Positions 24,973-33,634 of a DNA stretch of 64,000 nt are shown here, piece after piece. The notes under the pieces were generated by a model. The model did not search any database and was not told where the DNA came from. It worked only from the letters and a program-made list of their open reading frames with translations. The stretch covers positions 19,472 through 83,471 of the forward strand of contig PLZD01000008.1 of assembly GCA_003151975.1 (NCBI GenBank). The letters run 5' to 3'. Position numbers and translations under genes: made by a program. The stretch is from Elusimicrobiota bacterium (GTDB taxonomy: Bacteria > Elusimicrobiota > Elusimicrobia > UBA1565 > UBA9628). The first letter of the stretch is position 1, and every line of letters starts with the position of its first letter.

Positions 24973-27174
24973 TTAGGCCGAAGGCCAGGGCGCGTCTTTG
25001 CCGACGACGGCGGACAGCCACGGCATGCCCGAAAAAGATTCCGCCGGATGACCCGTGCAGAGGATGATGTTCGTGTAGCCGCGCTCGGAGAGCGTCTTCG
25101 CGTACTCTTCTCCTTTAATACCGTCGGCCAGATTCGAGTCGATGTATATCGTCGTATCTTTATCCAGCTCCTTGGCGCCGCGCTCGAACTCGGCGGGGCT
25201 AGAAAAAGCCTTGATCTTCTTGCCGCTCGCCTTGGACGCGGCCTTCCACACCGCGTGGACGAGCGCGTCATCGTCGATGAGCACGGCGTCGAACTCGCGC
25301 CGCTTGGCGCGCAGGGCGACGCGGATGGGCACGAATCCCGCCATGCCCTTGGGAATCATGCGAATCCCTAAGCGCACACAGTCGTCCAGAATATTCTTCT
25401 CCTCGAAGCGGCTCGTGACTAAAATCGCGCGCTCGGAAAGCCCTAGCTCCGCGATCAGGCTCAAGCCCGTCTCGGAGTAGCCGAGCAGCTCGTAGTCGAC
25501 CAAATACAAAGCCTTGGCCGCCGCTTCGGGCTCGTCCATGACCCAGGCGCGGAATTCCTTGGGCGTGGAGAAATGCACCGTCTCGACGCCGTTGTCCTTG
25601 ACGCGCTGTGAGTCGAAGCGGCCCTGCCAAACTTGGTGGATGCTGTTGTCGTCGTCGACGACGACGATGACATCTCCCTTTTGCACGCCGAGCTCGGAGA
25701 CAAACCACGCCGGCGCCGGCGACTGCGGCACGCGCAGAGTGACGATCGTGCCGTGATCCACCTTCGACTCGATCGAGAGCGTGCCGCCCCACGATTCGAC
25801 GCTCGTGCGCGCGTAGAAAAGGCCGAGGCCCGTGCCCTCGGATTTCCCGTGCGTCATGCCGCGGTGGCCCAGACGCGGCAATATGTCGGGCGCGATGCCC
25901 TTGCCGTCGTCGCGCACGCGCAGAACGACGGACTCCCCCTCGCGGCCGAGCTCGACGACGACCTTGCCCTTCTCGCCGCTGGCCTCGACGGCGTTGTTGA
26001 CCAGATTTGAGAGCGCGCGCTTGAAGGCCACGGGCTGGATCTTCGCGAATAAGCCGTACGACGAGGGCTCCAAGCGGCTGTCGATGTCGATGCCCATGCG
26101 CGAACGGAACTGCAGGCGCTTTTCCGAGATCAGCGCGTCGACGTGGCTCGACACCAGCTGAACGGACGCTTCTTCCGTAGCGGCGCGGATGATGTCGGAG
26201 ATCGAGAGCCCCTGGGCCGCGGCGTCGCGGTTCTTCTCGATGAGGTCGTTGGCGATGTCGCGGATGCGGGACACCGCGCTGCGTATGATCGACCGCCGGT
26301 CCTCTGAAAGATCGGACAGGTCGCGCATGACGGAATCCAGGGCCGCCAACGGAGACCGGATATCATGCGCGACTTGGCGCGCGAGGTCCTGAAGCGCCAG
26401 CTGCCGCTCGGACTCCTGGCGGCGCGCGGCTTCCAGCTGCACCGCCTCGAAGAGCTCCTCGAAGGCGGATTTGAGGTCGTCGATCTCGCGCAGGCGGCCG
26501 CGATTGCCGCTGACGGTCAGCGGCGCCAAGGGCTTGGCCTTGCGGTCGAGCACCCAGGCGCGCAGGTCCTCGAGCGGAACCACGAAGAGGCTCGTAAAAT
26601 AGCTGCGTGCCGACCACGCCAAGGCGAGCAGGCCCAGCAAAAGCGCGCTCAAAATCCAGGCGAACTGCTTGATTGAGAAGGCGCCCGAGCCGCCGTCCAA
26701 CAGGACGAGGCTCAAGCCGATCCGGTCCTTGCCGCCCGAGAGGCCCGACTTGACGCCTTCGATCTCCGAGCAAAACAGCTTGCGCCCGCCGGTAAGCGTT
26801 TGGGCGGTGACGTCGGCGCAGGTCGGATGCGAGAGCTTGGTCAGGCCCAACGGCTCAAAAAGGGCCGCGCGGCCGTAGTCGCCGAGCAGAAGATCTCCGT
26901 CGTCGGTCAGGATGGCGGGCACCACGCCGCGCTCGCGCGAGATGAGGCTCAGCATGCGCTGCGTGTCGGAATAATCGGAGAGCTCCAGCGAGTGCTTCAC
27001 GAGGTCGGACAGCACTTGGGATAGGCCCGTGTAGTAGGTCGCCTCGTTGCGCCGCAGCACGCTCGTGGAGAGCACGACGACCACGCACAACGAGACGCCG
27101 GCAATCACAATGATCGAGGCCAGGTAAAAGCGCTGCAGGTGCGAGCGGATGGACTGGAGAGGCTTGACCGTCAT
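24973..27174 (-). CDS. Hybrid sensor histidine kinase with two receiver-like domains
   Basis: The product is 733 residues. TM1 (about 17-38) and TM2 (about 170-190) bracket an extracytoplasmic sensor domain with Cys residues near 119 and 135. The HisKA motif is QVAHDIRSPL (H270). ATPase boxes follow: NLVNNAVEASG, DDGKGIAP, GTGLGLFYA. From about 500 come two receiver-like domains: VVVDDDNSIHQVW with the candidate phospho-Asp in YLVDYELLG, and VLIDDDALVHAVW with IYIDSNLADG. The start overlaps the stop of the solute-binding protein gene (ATGA), so the sensor may read that protein's ligand. Confidence 0.9.
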   Translation of the reverse strand: MTVKPLQSIRSHLQRFYLASIIVIAGVSLCVVVVLSTSVLRRNEATYYTGLSQVLSDLVKHSLELSDYSDTQRMLSLISRERGVVPAILTDDGDLLLGDYGRAALFEPLGLTKLSHPTCADVTAQTLTGGRKLFCSEIEGVKSGLSGGKDRIGLSLVLLDGGSGAFSIKQFAWILSALLLGLLALAWSARSYFTSLFVVPLEDLRAWVLDRKAKPLAPLTVSGNRGRLREIDDLKSAFEELFEAVQLEAARRQESERQLALQDLARQVAHDIRSPLAALDSVMRDLSDLSEDRRSIIRSAVSRIRDIANDLIEKNRDAAAQGLSISDIIRAATEEASVQLVSSHVDALISEKRLQFRSRMGIDIDSRLEPSSYGLFAKIQPVAFKRALSNLVNNAVEASGEKGKVVVELGREGESVVLRVRDDGKGIAPDILPRLGHRGMTHGKSEGTGLGLFYARTSVESWGGTLSIESKVDHGTIVTLRVPQSPAPAWFVSELGVQKGDVIVVVDDDNSIHQVWQGRFDSQRVKDNGVETVHFSTPKEFRAWVMDEPEAAAKALYLVDYELLGYSETGLSLIAELGLSERAILVTSRFEEKNILDDCVRLGIRMIPKGMAGFVPIRVALRAKRREFDAVLIDDDALVHAVWKAASKASGKKIKAFSSPAEFERGAKELDKDTTIYIDSNLADGIKGEEYAKTLSERGYTNIILCTGHPAESFSGMPWLSAVVGKDAPWPSA

Positions 27175-28598
27175 CTCACCAAGGAGAAGTCGTACTCGTT
27201 GAGCGGGCCTTCGCCCAGGCCGGGCGTCGCGAGCTCCTTGCGGATCATGACCGCGCGCGTCGTCTTGGTCATGAGCGGCAGGACCAGGCACTCGTCGGCG
27301 ATGGTCGCGGCGACCGAACGATAGCTTTGCGCGCGCTGGGTGGGATCGTTGAGCTGCTGGGTCGCGTTGATGCGTTTCTTGAGCGCCGCGCTTTGATAGC
27401 CGGTGATGTCGGCGTACGGCTCGCAAAAGGTCGCGAGGAACTCGTAGCCGTCGAGGTCGTTGGCCCGCAAGCCGATGACCGCGCCGTCGGCTCCCGACGA
27501 GAGGAACTCCAAGCCGTAGCGCGAGACGTCGTGGATCAAGGAGGTCTTGACGGGGCCCACGACCGCCGAGACGGCTTTCTCGTAGAGCCCGCGCTTCTCC
27601 TTGGGCACCGAGAGCTCGAGGAAGGCCAGGCGAAACGGCCGTCCCAGAGGCGCTGGGCCGGTGAGCGCGCGCTCGGGCCAATCGGGCGCGTAGCCGAGGA
27701 TGCCGCGTGGAAAGAAGCTCTTGGGCACCTCGGCGCCGGAGCCGTAGCCCGCGACGATCGCGCTCCGGTCGATCGCGTTGAGAACCCTGCAGCGGTTCTC
27801 CTTCTTGTGCCAGGCCGGGAGCTTCGTGTTGAGCCCCAAGTAATATTGCTTGGGATCGAAAATGACGACCTCGCGGTACTTGCCCGCGTCCTCGGTCCTG
27901 AGCGCCTCGCCGTAGGGCGCGTCGAGCACGTCGAAGCTCGCAAGCTTGGCCGGGTCGAGCGAGAAGGTCGCGGCCAGATGGAACACGAGGGGGCGGCCGT
28001 CGGCCACGGGGTCGAGCTCGATGAGCCCGCCGGCGCGGTCCCATTTGCCGACGCGGTACTTGCCGCAGCCCACCGGATTGTTCCAGAGCTCGGGATTGGC
28101 CTTGGCCTTCTCGATGAAGTCGCGCGGCATCAGCGCGTAGTTGGGCGCGCCGAGGAATTTCAGAAAAGACGGAACGGAGGCGTGCAGGTGGAAAACGACC
28201 GTCCGCGAGTCCACCGCCTCGACGCGGTCGATCCAAGCGAAGACATAGCGCAAAACTAGACGCGAGGACTTGAGCAGCTCGAAGGTCGCCACGACGTCGT
28301 CGGCGGTCACGGGTCTTCCGTCGGTGAACTTGACGCCGGGCTTGAGCGTCATCTGAAGCAAGGTCGGGCTCACGAAACGGATTTCGTCGGCGGCCTCTGG
28401 CGTGGAATCGCGCCCGCTCATGCGCAGAAGCTGGCAGTGCAGCTGGCGCGCCACCGTCAGCGACTGAGTGTCTTGGACGGCGGTTGGGTCCAAGGTGATC
28501 TGTGTGGCCGCGAGCGGAATGTTGATCGGCGCGCCCGCCGCACGCGCGCCGGGAGAGAGCAAAAGAGCCAGCGCCGCGGATTTTAGAACCTTCGCCAT
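27171..28598 (-). CDS. Periplasmic solute-binding protein, family 5 (peptide/nickel type)
   Basis: The product is 475 residues with a signal peptide (MAKVLKSAALALLLSPGARAAG). Family-5 features are LKPGVKFTDGRPVTADDVV near residue 85 and a PVGCGKYRVGKWDR segment. The ATG at 28598 has AAGGGAG four bases upstream and overlaps the acyltransferase 3' end by 16 bases. No ABC permease or ATPase is adjacent; the downstream partner is a sensor kinase. The protein may therefore present ligand to the kinase rather than feed an importer. Confidence 0.85.
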   Translation of the reverse strand: MAKVLKSAALALLLSPGARAAGAPINIPLAATQITLDPTAVQDTQSLTVARQLHCQLLRMSGRDSTPEAADEIRFVSPTLLQMTLKPGVKFTDGRPVTADDVVATFELLKSSRLVLRYVFAWIDRVEAVDSRTVVFHLHASVPSFLKFLGAPNYALMPRDFIEKAKANPELWNNPVGCGKYRVGKWDRAGGLIELDPVADGRPLVFHLAATFSLDPAKLASFDVLDAPYGEALRTEDAGKYREVVIFDPKQYYLGLNTKLPAWHKKENRCRVLNAIDRSAIVAGYGSGAEVPKSFFPRGILGYAPDWPERALTGPAPLGRPFRLAFLELSVPKEKRGLYEKAVSAVVGPVKTSLIHDVSRYGLEFLSSGADGAVIGLRANDLDGYEFLATFCEPYADITGYQSAALKKRINATQQLNDPTQRAQSYRSVAATIADECLVLPLMTKTTRAVMIRKELATPGLGEGPLNEYDFSLVR

Positions 28599-29362
28599 GT
28601 GACTCCCTTGCGGATGATCTTGGCCGGATTGCCCGCCGCGGCGCAAAACGGCGGAATGTCGGAGCTCACCACGGCGCCCGCGCCGATGATGGCGCCCCGG
28701 CCGATCGTCACGCCCTTGAGTATGATGGAACGGAATCCCAGCCAGACGTTATCTTCAATTTTGATGGGGGCCTTGCTGCCGCCGAACGTGTCGCCCAGAG
28801 GCCGGCCGTCGGGACGCATGACCGGATGTCCGTCGTAGTCCATGATCGAGACTTGCTGGCCGATCAGCACGCCCGCGCCGATATCGATGCTGGCCATGCA
28901 GTTGACCGTGCAACCGTGGCCGATGTACGACGAGACGCCAAGGCGTACCGCGGCGTTGCGCGCGACCGTCAGATACGCGCCGGGACCGATGAAGGAGTTT
29001 TGCCCGAGCGTGAGGCGCGCGCCGTCGTGCAAAAGCACGCGCGTCGGAGAGAAATGCGGCGGGTTCTGCATGCGCCAATGCGGCATCAAGCCGATCGAGG
29101 CGAACAGCGGAGCGTCGAAGTGAAAGACGTCTTCCTTTTGAATGGGCCCGCGCGCGGGCTCGGACAGGATCGCGGCCGCCCCCACGACGCTGAGCTCGAC
29201 ATTCTTGCCGATCAGCAAGGACGGGCCGGCTTTAAATTTGGCGCCCGCGATTTTCGCGCGCGCGACGGCTTTATGATAGCGCCGCGCCAAAGTGCGCTCG
29301 TCGGCGTTGCGCGGGATGGACCAAACAGGGACCTCGCCGACGATCTTTCCCGCGTCTTTCAT
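28583..29362 (-). CDS. Left-handed beta-helix acyltransferase
   Basis: The product is 259 residues. Hexapeptide repeats fill the second half, with IGPGAYL, IGHGCTV, IGAGVLIG and, near the C-terminus, VTIGRGAIIGAGAVVSSD followed by AAGNPAKIIRK, typical of the xenobiotic/CysE/WbbJ-type acetyltransferases. The N-terminal 80 residues are not a recognised domain. It probably O- or N-acylates a sugar or small molecule. The ATG overlaps the MATE stop (ATGA), so it is coupled to the exporter gene. Confidence 0.88.
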   Translation of the reverse strand: MKDAGKIVGEVPVWSIPRNADERTLARRYHKAVARAKIAGAKFKAGPSLLIGKNVELSVVGAAAILSEPARGPIQKEDVFHFDAPLFASIGLMPHWRMQNPPHFSPTRVLLHDGARLTLGQNSFIGPGAYLTVARNAAVRLGVSSYIGHGCTVNCMASIDIGAGVLIGQQVSIMDYDGHPVMRPDGRPLGDTFGGSKAPIKIEDNVWLGFRSIILKGVTIGRGAIIGAGAVVSSDIPPFCAAAGNPAKIIRKGVTWRRF

Positions 29363-30723
29363 GCGAGAGCCGGTTCGCGGCGGCCGGGCCCGAGACGCGC
29401 CGCCGCGGCGTAGTTGAGACCCAGATAAACCGCGCAATAGAGGAAGACGATGCAGCCCAGAACCAGCGGCGTGCCGATGCCGGCAAAGACCGCGGCGCCC
29501 GTGGCCAGCACCATGACGCCGATCTCCGCGATGAAGAAATTGTTCATCGCGACCGAGTTCTTCTTGGCCGCGCGCAGCACGACGAGATAGACGTTGCCGA
29601 GCTGGCCGACCGCGCAGGCGAGAAAGTAAACGGCCAGGAACGCGAAGTGCTCGGGCGGCGGCGCGTAGCCGTAGAGCAGGCGCATGAAGAGCGGCGCGAA
29701 GATCGCGCCCGCCACCAGCAGCACCTGCGTCGGCGCGAGGCTGACCGCGAAAAACCACGCGAACCAATCGGTCTCGAGCAGTCCCTTGCCGGATTCGGCC
29801 GAATGCTCTTGCGACGCGTCGCGGATGGCGATCTGGCCGCCGGCCAGCTGGGGCAAGGTCAGGATGTAGGCCAGGTGCAGGGCCAGCTGATAGGTGATGA
29901 GCAGGCTGGGCCCGCCCGGCGACTGCGCCAGGATCAAGGTATAAAGGAACGGGGAGGTCGAGCGCACCGCGGCGGTGCCCATCTCGTGCTGCCAGACCTC
30001 GCGCATCTCGGCAAAATGAAAGGCGCCATGGTCCGAGGCACGGGCTGCGACCTGATACCAGGCGACGACCGCTAACGCCACGATCGCCACCGAGCCGCCG
30101 GCCGCGATGATGAGCATCGCATGCGGCAGCGGCAGGCCGCGGGTGAAAAAGAGATGCACCGCCGTAAAACCCGCAGCCGTCTTGACCGCGATCAGAAGTC
30201 CGACGTTGATGAGGCTCTTCACGCGCTGGTCCGAGGCGATCAGCAAAGCGTTGAGCGGCGCGTAGACCGCGGCCAGCGTGAGATTGAGCAGGCCGACGCG
30301 CAGATAGACGCGCGCGGCGTCCACATAATCGGGCGCGACGCCGTACTTGCGCACGAGCAGGTCGATGAACGGAAAGGCCGCCAGCGCGACCAACACGGTC
30401 ACGACGGCCACCGCCGCGACATGGATCTTCAGGATCGACCGCTGGCGCTCGGCGCAGCCCTTGCGCCGCCAAAAGATCAGGGCGCTGGTCGCCGCCGCTA
30501 GGCCGACGGCTTGAGCCACGAGGAAAAAATTGTAGTTGACGCTGTGGATCAGCAGGGCGCCGGTGCCGAGCTTAGTGATGAAGCGGTTGTCGATGACGTG
30601 CTCCATCCTCTGCAAAAGCTGGGTCGCCCCCAGCGGCAGCAGCACGAGGAAATGCTCCTTGACCAGGCCGAGGTTGATTCGGCCCAGGAACGAGGCTATT
30701 TTTTTTGACGGATCGGTTCTCAT
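29359..30723 (-). CDS. MATE-like multidrug/polysaccharide exporter
   Basis: The product is 454 residues with about twelve hydrophobic helices and two homologous halves. The N-terminus has the MATE-like segment LVLLPLGATQLLQRMEHVID. It is likely a cation-driven exporter of a small molecule or lipid-linked precursor; the MATE versus flippase assignment is by overall pattern. The start overlaps the stop of the upstream 88-codon frame (ATGA). It begins a coupled set: exporter, acyltransferase, binding protein, sensor kinase. Confidence 0.75.
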   Translation of the reverse strand: MRTDPSKKIASFLGRINLGLVKEHFLVLLPLGATQLLQRMEHVIDNRFITKLGTGALLIHSVNYNFFLVAQAVGLAAATSALIFWRRKGCAERQRSILKIHVAAVAVVTVLVALAAFPFIDLLVRKYGVAPDYVDAARVYLRVGLLNLTLAAVYAPLNALLIASDQRVKSLINVGLLIAVKTAAGFTAVHLFFTRGLPLPHAMLIIAAGGSVAIVALAVVAWYQVAARASDHGAFHFAEMREVWQHEMGTAAVRSTSPFLYTLILAQSPGGPSLLITYQLALHLAYILTLPQLAGGQIAIRDASQEHSAESGKGLLETDWFAWFFAVSLAPTQVLLVAGAIFAPLFMRLLYGYAPPPEHFAFLAVYFLACAVGQLGNVYLVVLRAAKKNSVAMNNFFIAEIGVMVLATGAAVFAGIGTPLVLGCIVFLYCAVYLGLNYAAAARLGPGRREPALA

Positions 30724-30986
30724 GAAGCGAGGCTAATTAAGTAGCACGGCACCGAGCGCCGGTTGGCGCCCGGTACCATGCCGACCTCAAAGATCTCGGT
30801 CGTTAGTGTGAGACGGGGGTACCCTTCGTCGGAGTTCCCCAGGCCATCTTCGCTGCTTTCATCATTTTTTAGTCCTCCGAATATCATCGGAGCATTTTTT
30901 ATGCCAGCGGAAATACCCGCTTTAATCGCCTCTTTTGACTGAAAATGGCCTTTTTTATTTTCGAATGAGAACATTATTTGTTTCAA
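30720..30986 (-). CDS. Doubtful 88-codon ORF upstream of the exporter
   Basis: An AT-richer frame starting at TTG 30986 (or ATG 30974) without a visible ribosome site, ending in an ATGA overlap with the exporter gene. The peptide ends VPGANRRSVPCYLISLAS. It resembles no family I know. The overlap favours translation; the poor start and the RNA hairpins within it argue that the region is instead a leader. See the competing 20-residue ORF. Confidence 0.25.
   Translation of the reverse strand: MKQIMFSFENKKGHFQSKEAIKAGISAGIKNAPMIFGGLKNDESSEDGLGNSDEGYPRLTLTTEIFEVGMVPGANRRSVPCYLISLAS
30748..30777 (-). promoter_or_regulatory. Strong RNA hairpin before the exporter gene
   Basis: Thirteen consecutive base pairs (two of them G-U in the minus-strand RNA) close a four-base loop. 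It ends about 25 bases before the exporter ATG. There is no U-run, so it is more likely a translational or RNA-stability element than a terminator. Confidence 0.5.
30803..30865 (-). CDS. Candidate 20-residue leader peptide
   Basis: A GGAGG at 30874-30878 lies eight bases before tandem ATG codons and a 20-codon frame (MMKAAKMAWGTPTKGTPVSH), ending before the strong hairpin. The GGAGG is the 3' arm of a 6-bp hairpin (CTCCGA / TCGGAG, 30875-30892), so the site could be masked. It is out of frame with the 88-codon ORF. No homologue is known to me. Confidence 0.3.
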   Translation of the reverse strand: MMKAAKMAWGTPTKGTPVSH

Positions 30987-30995
30987 ATGAGAATT

Positions 30996-31424
30996 TTAAG
31001 CGCCCCGCGTCAGGCGCATCCAGCGGTTCTTGCGCGTGTCGGTCTTGAAGCCGAAGCGGCGATATAGGCCGTGAGCGTCGCGGGTCTTGAGGTACCAACC
31101 GCGCACGCTCTTAAGCTCGCGCGATTTCATGACGCACGACGTGAGCCACTTGCCGAGGCCGTTGGACTGCAAGTCAGGCCGAACATAAACGTCGCAGAGA
31201 TACGCGTAAGTCGTCCGGTCGGTGATCACGCGCGCCAGGCCGACCTGCTCGCGGCCGCGGTAGAGCCCGAAGCACAGCGAGTTTTGCATCGCTTTTTTTA
31301 TCCGCGCGAAGGGACGGCCTTTGCCCCAGTACGAAACCGACAGGTAGGCGTGCGCGGCCTTGAAATCCAGGCGCTTGGGGTCCGTCGAGACGACGAAGCC
31401 GCCCCGAGCGAACCGCTCGATCAC
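30996..31424 (-). CDS. GNAT family N-acetyltransferase
   Basis: The product is 142 residues, a typical single GNAT domain. The acetyl-CoA motif A region is DVYVRPDLQSNGLGKWL, followed by a C-terminal YRRFGFK strand-turn. The substrate is unknown. GTG at 31424 overlaps the ispDF stop (GTGA), so it is co-translated with the isoprenoid gene. Confidence 0.85.
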   Translation of the reverse strand: MIERFARGGFVVSTDPKRLDFKAAHAYLSVSYWGKGRPFARIKKAMQNSLCFGLYRGREQVGLARVITDRTTYAYLCDVYVRPDLQSNGLGKWLTSCVMKSRELKSVRGWYLKTRDAHGLYRRFGFKTDTRKNRWMRLTRGA

Positions 31425-32578
31425 GCCGGCAGCAGCAAGGTCGCCACCGCGTAGCAGGCGATGGCCTCGCCGCGGCCGATCGAGTCGACGCCCTCGTGGC
31501 TTTTGGCCTTGAGGTTGACGCGCTCGACAGGAACGCTCAGCAGCGCCGAGAGCGATTTGCGAAACGCCTCGTAATGCGGCTTGAGCTTGGGCTCCTCGGC
31601 GACCAAAGTGACGTCGACGTGAGAGATGACGCCGCCGGCGGTGATGAGCTTTGCGAGGACCGCGGCCATGATGTCCTTGCTCTGGATGTTCTTGATCTTG
31701 GGATTATCGGGCGGGAACATAATGCCGATCTCGCCCGCGCCCAAGGCGCCGAGCAGCGCGTCGCCGATCGCGTGAAGGACCGCGTCGCCGTCGGAGTGGC
31801 CGAGCAGGCCTTTGCTGTGCTCGAGCTTGAGCCCGGCGAGCCAGAGCTCGCGGCCCTCCACGAGGCGGTGGATGTCGAAGCCGAAACCCACCGAGGTCCG
31901 GCGTCTTCCGCCTCGGCGTTCCTCTAATAGCGCCTCGGCCATGACGAGGTCCTCCGGCGTCGTGATCTTTATGTTCTCATAGCTCGATTCCACGATTTTC
32001 ACCTTGTGCCCGGATTTCTCGACGATCTGGCTTTCGTCGGTCGCGTCCACCTCGTCGATGAAATTGGCCAGAGCTTCTTCCAAGATCTCGCGGCGGTAGC
32101 ATTGCGGCGTCTGCGCCGCCCAGTAAGACGAGCGCACGGGCGTCGAGGAAATCCAAAGCGCCTTGCTCGAGACTTTCTTCAATGTGTCCTTCACCGGGAC
32201 GGCGGGAAGCGCGGCGCCCGATTCGTAGGCTTCCTCAAGCGTGGCGCGGATAATCTGCGCCGTCACGAGAGGCCTGGCGCCGTCGTGCACGGCCACGACG
32301 TCGGCGTCCTCGGGGACTTCCTTGAAGCCGTTGCGCACCGAGATCATGCGCGTGGCTCCCCCCTCGACGACCTTGACGCGCTCGGAGGATAGGCGCGCGC
32401 CGTGTTCTTTGACGTTCTCGGGCGTCATGACGAGCACGATCTTCTCGACTTCGGGAATGTCGAGAAAGGCCTGCAGCGACCACTCGACGACGGTCTTGTC
32501 GTGCAGCGGCAGGAACTGCTTGGGCTTGCCCATGCGCGAGCCCGAGCCCGCCGCGACGATGATGGCCGCGCTTTTCAT
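31421..32578 (-). CDS. ispDF: Bifunctional IspD-IspF (MEP pathway)
   Basis: A fusion of two non-consecutive enzymes of the MEP isoprenoid pathway, 385 residues. IspD (about 1-225) makes CDP-methylerythritol: AAGSGSRMGKPKQFLPL and AVHDGARPLV are clear. IspF (about 230-385) makes MEcPP: GFGFDIHRLVEGRELWLAG, the metal-site GHSDGDAVLHAIGDALLGA and the C-terminal KAKSHEGVDSIGRGEAI are intact. A short linker rich in Arg/Gly joins them. It lies four bases after the PIN-TRAM gene stop. Confidence 0.95.
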   Translation of the reverse strand: MKSAAIIVAAGSGSRMGKPKQFLPLHDKTVVEWSLQAFLDIPEVEKIVLVMTPENVKEHGARLSSERVKVVEGGATRMISVRNGFKEVPEDADVVAVHDGARPLVTAQIIRATLEEAYESGAALPAVPVKDTLKKVSSKALWISSTPVRSSYWAAQTPQCYRREILEEALANFIDEVDATDESQIVEKSGHKVKIVESSYENIKITTPEDLVMAEALLEERRGGRRRTSVGFGFDIHRLVEGRELWLAGLKLEHSKGLLGHSDGDAVLHAIGDALLGALGAGEIGIMFPPDNPKIKNIQSKDIMAAVLAKLITAGGVISHVDVTLVAEEPKLKPHYEAFRKSLSALLSVPVERVNLKAKSHEGVDSIGRGEAIACYAVATLLLPA

Positions 32579-32582
32579 CGGA

Positions 32583-33572
32583 TCAGGCCGGCTTCTCTCC
32601 GCGAGCTTTACCGAAGACCATGCGGCCCGCCGAGGTCTGCAGGATCGAGGTCACGCCGAGCTCGACGCGCTTGCCGATCCAGCGGCGGCCGTCCTCGATG
32701 ACGACCATCGTGCCGTCGTCGAGATAGCCCACGCCCTGCTCGCGCTCCTTGCCTTCCTTCATGACGAAAAGCGCCATCGTCTCGCCGGGCAGCACGACGG
32801 GCTTGAGCGCGGTGCCGAGGTCGTTGACGTTGAGGCAGGCCACGCCCTCGAGCGCCGCGATCTTGTTGAGATTGAAGTCGGTCGTGATGACCTTGGCGCC
32901 CAGGTCCTTAGCCAAGCGCACGACCTTGCCGTCGACTTCCGTCACATCGACCGGATCCTTATCGAGAATCTTGACCGGAATGTCGGGGTTCTCCTGCAGG
33001 CGCGCGAGTATGTCGAGTCCGCGCCGTCCGCGCGCGCGCTTTAGGGGATCCGGGGAATCGGCCAGGTGATGGAGCTCCTGGAGCACGAAGCGCGGCACGA
33101 TGAGCGTGCCGGACAAGAACTTGGTCTCGCTGATGTCGATGACGCGGCCGTCCACGATGGCCGACGTGTCGAGCACCTTCATGTCGGCGCCGCGTCTTTT
33201 CCCCATCTTGAGTATGTCTTTGTCGAGGTCGTCGAGCTCGGGCGATTTTCTGACGGCGATGATCATGCCCAGCACGCCGAAAGCGAAGTAGCGCAGGGCC
33301 GCGTAGCGGTCCCACGCGGCGTAAAGCGCGACGTTGCCCGTCTGCAGGACGGTGTAGTCGACGAGCTTGGCGACGATGATGCCGCCCGAGGTCCCCAGCA
33401 CGCCGGAGATCATGGTCAGCAGGTTGACTTCCTCGATCATCATCTCGATGATGACGATGGCGGCTCCGACGACGGCGCCCAAGGCGACGCCTTTGCCGGT
33501 ATTGGTGATCTGGAAGTAGACGATGGCGGGACAGCTCAGCAGTACGAACACGCGAAACAGCCAGATGGTCAT
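32583..33572 (-). CDS. Membrane PIN-TRAM domain protein (YacL type)
   Basis: The product is 329 residues. Three or four N-terminal membrane helices (1-110) precede a PIN nuclease-like domain (VLDTSAIVDGRVIDI; later acidic residues DFNLNKIA) and a C-terminal TRAM RNA-binding domain (VGYLDDGTMVVIEDGRRWIG). YacL-like proteins usually sit next to ispD and radA, as here. RNA cleavage is plausible but unproven for the family. AAGGGGGG four bases before the ATG is a good ribosome site. Confidence 0.88.
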   Translation of the reverse strand: MTIWLFRVFVLLSCPAIVYFQITNTGKGVALGAVVGAAIVIIEMMIEEVNLLTMISGVLGTSGGIIVAKLVDYTVLQTGNVALYAAWDRYAALRYFAFGVLGMIIAVRKSPELDDLDKDILKMGKRRGADMKVLDTSAIVDGRVIDISETKFLSGTLIVPRFVLQELHHLADSPDPLKRARGRRGLDILARLQENPDIPVKILDKDPVDVTEVDGKVVRLAKDLGAKVITTDFNLNKIAALEGVACLNVNDLGTALKPVVLPGETMALFVMKEGKEREQGVGYLDDGTMVVIEDGRRWIGKRVELGVTSILQTSAGRMVFGKARGEKPA

Positions 33573-33634
33573 GAGACCCCCCTTCTGCGTCTTAGAATGA
33601 ACTTATAATGACGGCGCGAACGAACTTATGACGT

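Noticed and set aside
24973..28236. A 1087-codon frame that would fuse an Arg-rich domain to the sensor kinase
   Set aside because: The part beyond 27174 is an out-of-frame shadow of the solute-binding protein; the kinase starts at an ATGA junction with a membrane helix.
28583..30472. A 629-codon frame extending the acyltransferase upstream
   Set aside because: The upstream part is a shadow of the MATE-like gene; the ATG at 29362 overlaps that gene's stop.
30875..30900. Plus-strand rho-independent terminator (6-bp stem followed by ATTTTTT)
   Set aside because: No plus-strand gene ends nearby; the stem makes more sense in the minus-strand leader where it masks GGAGG.
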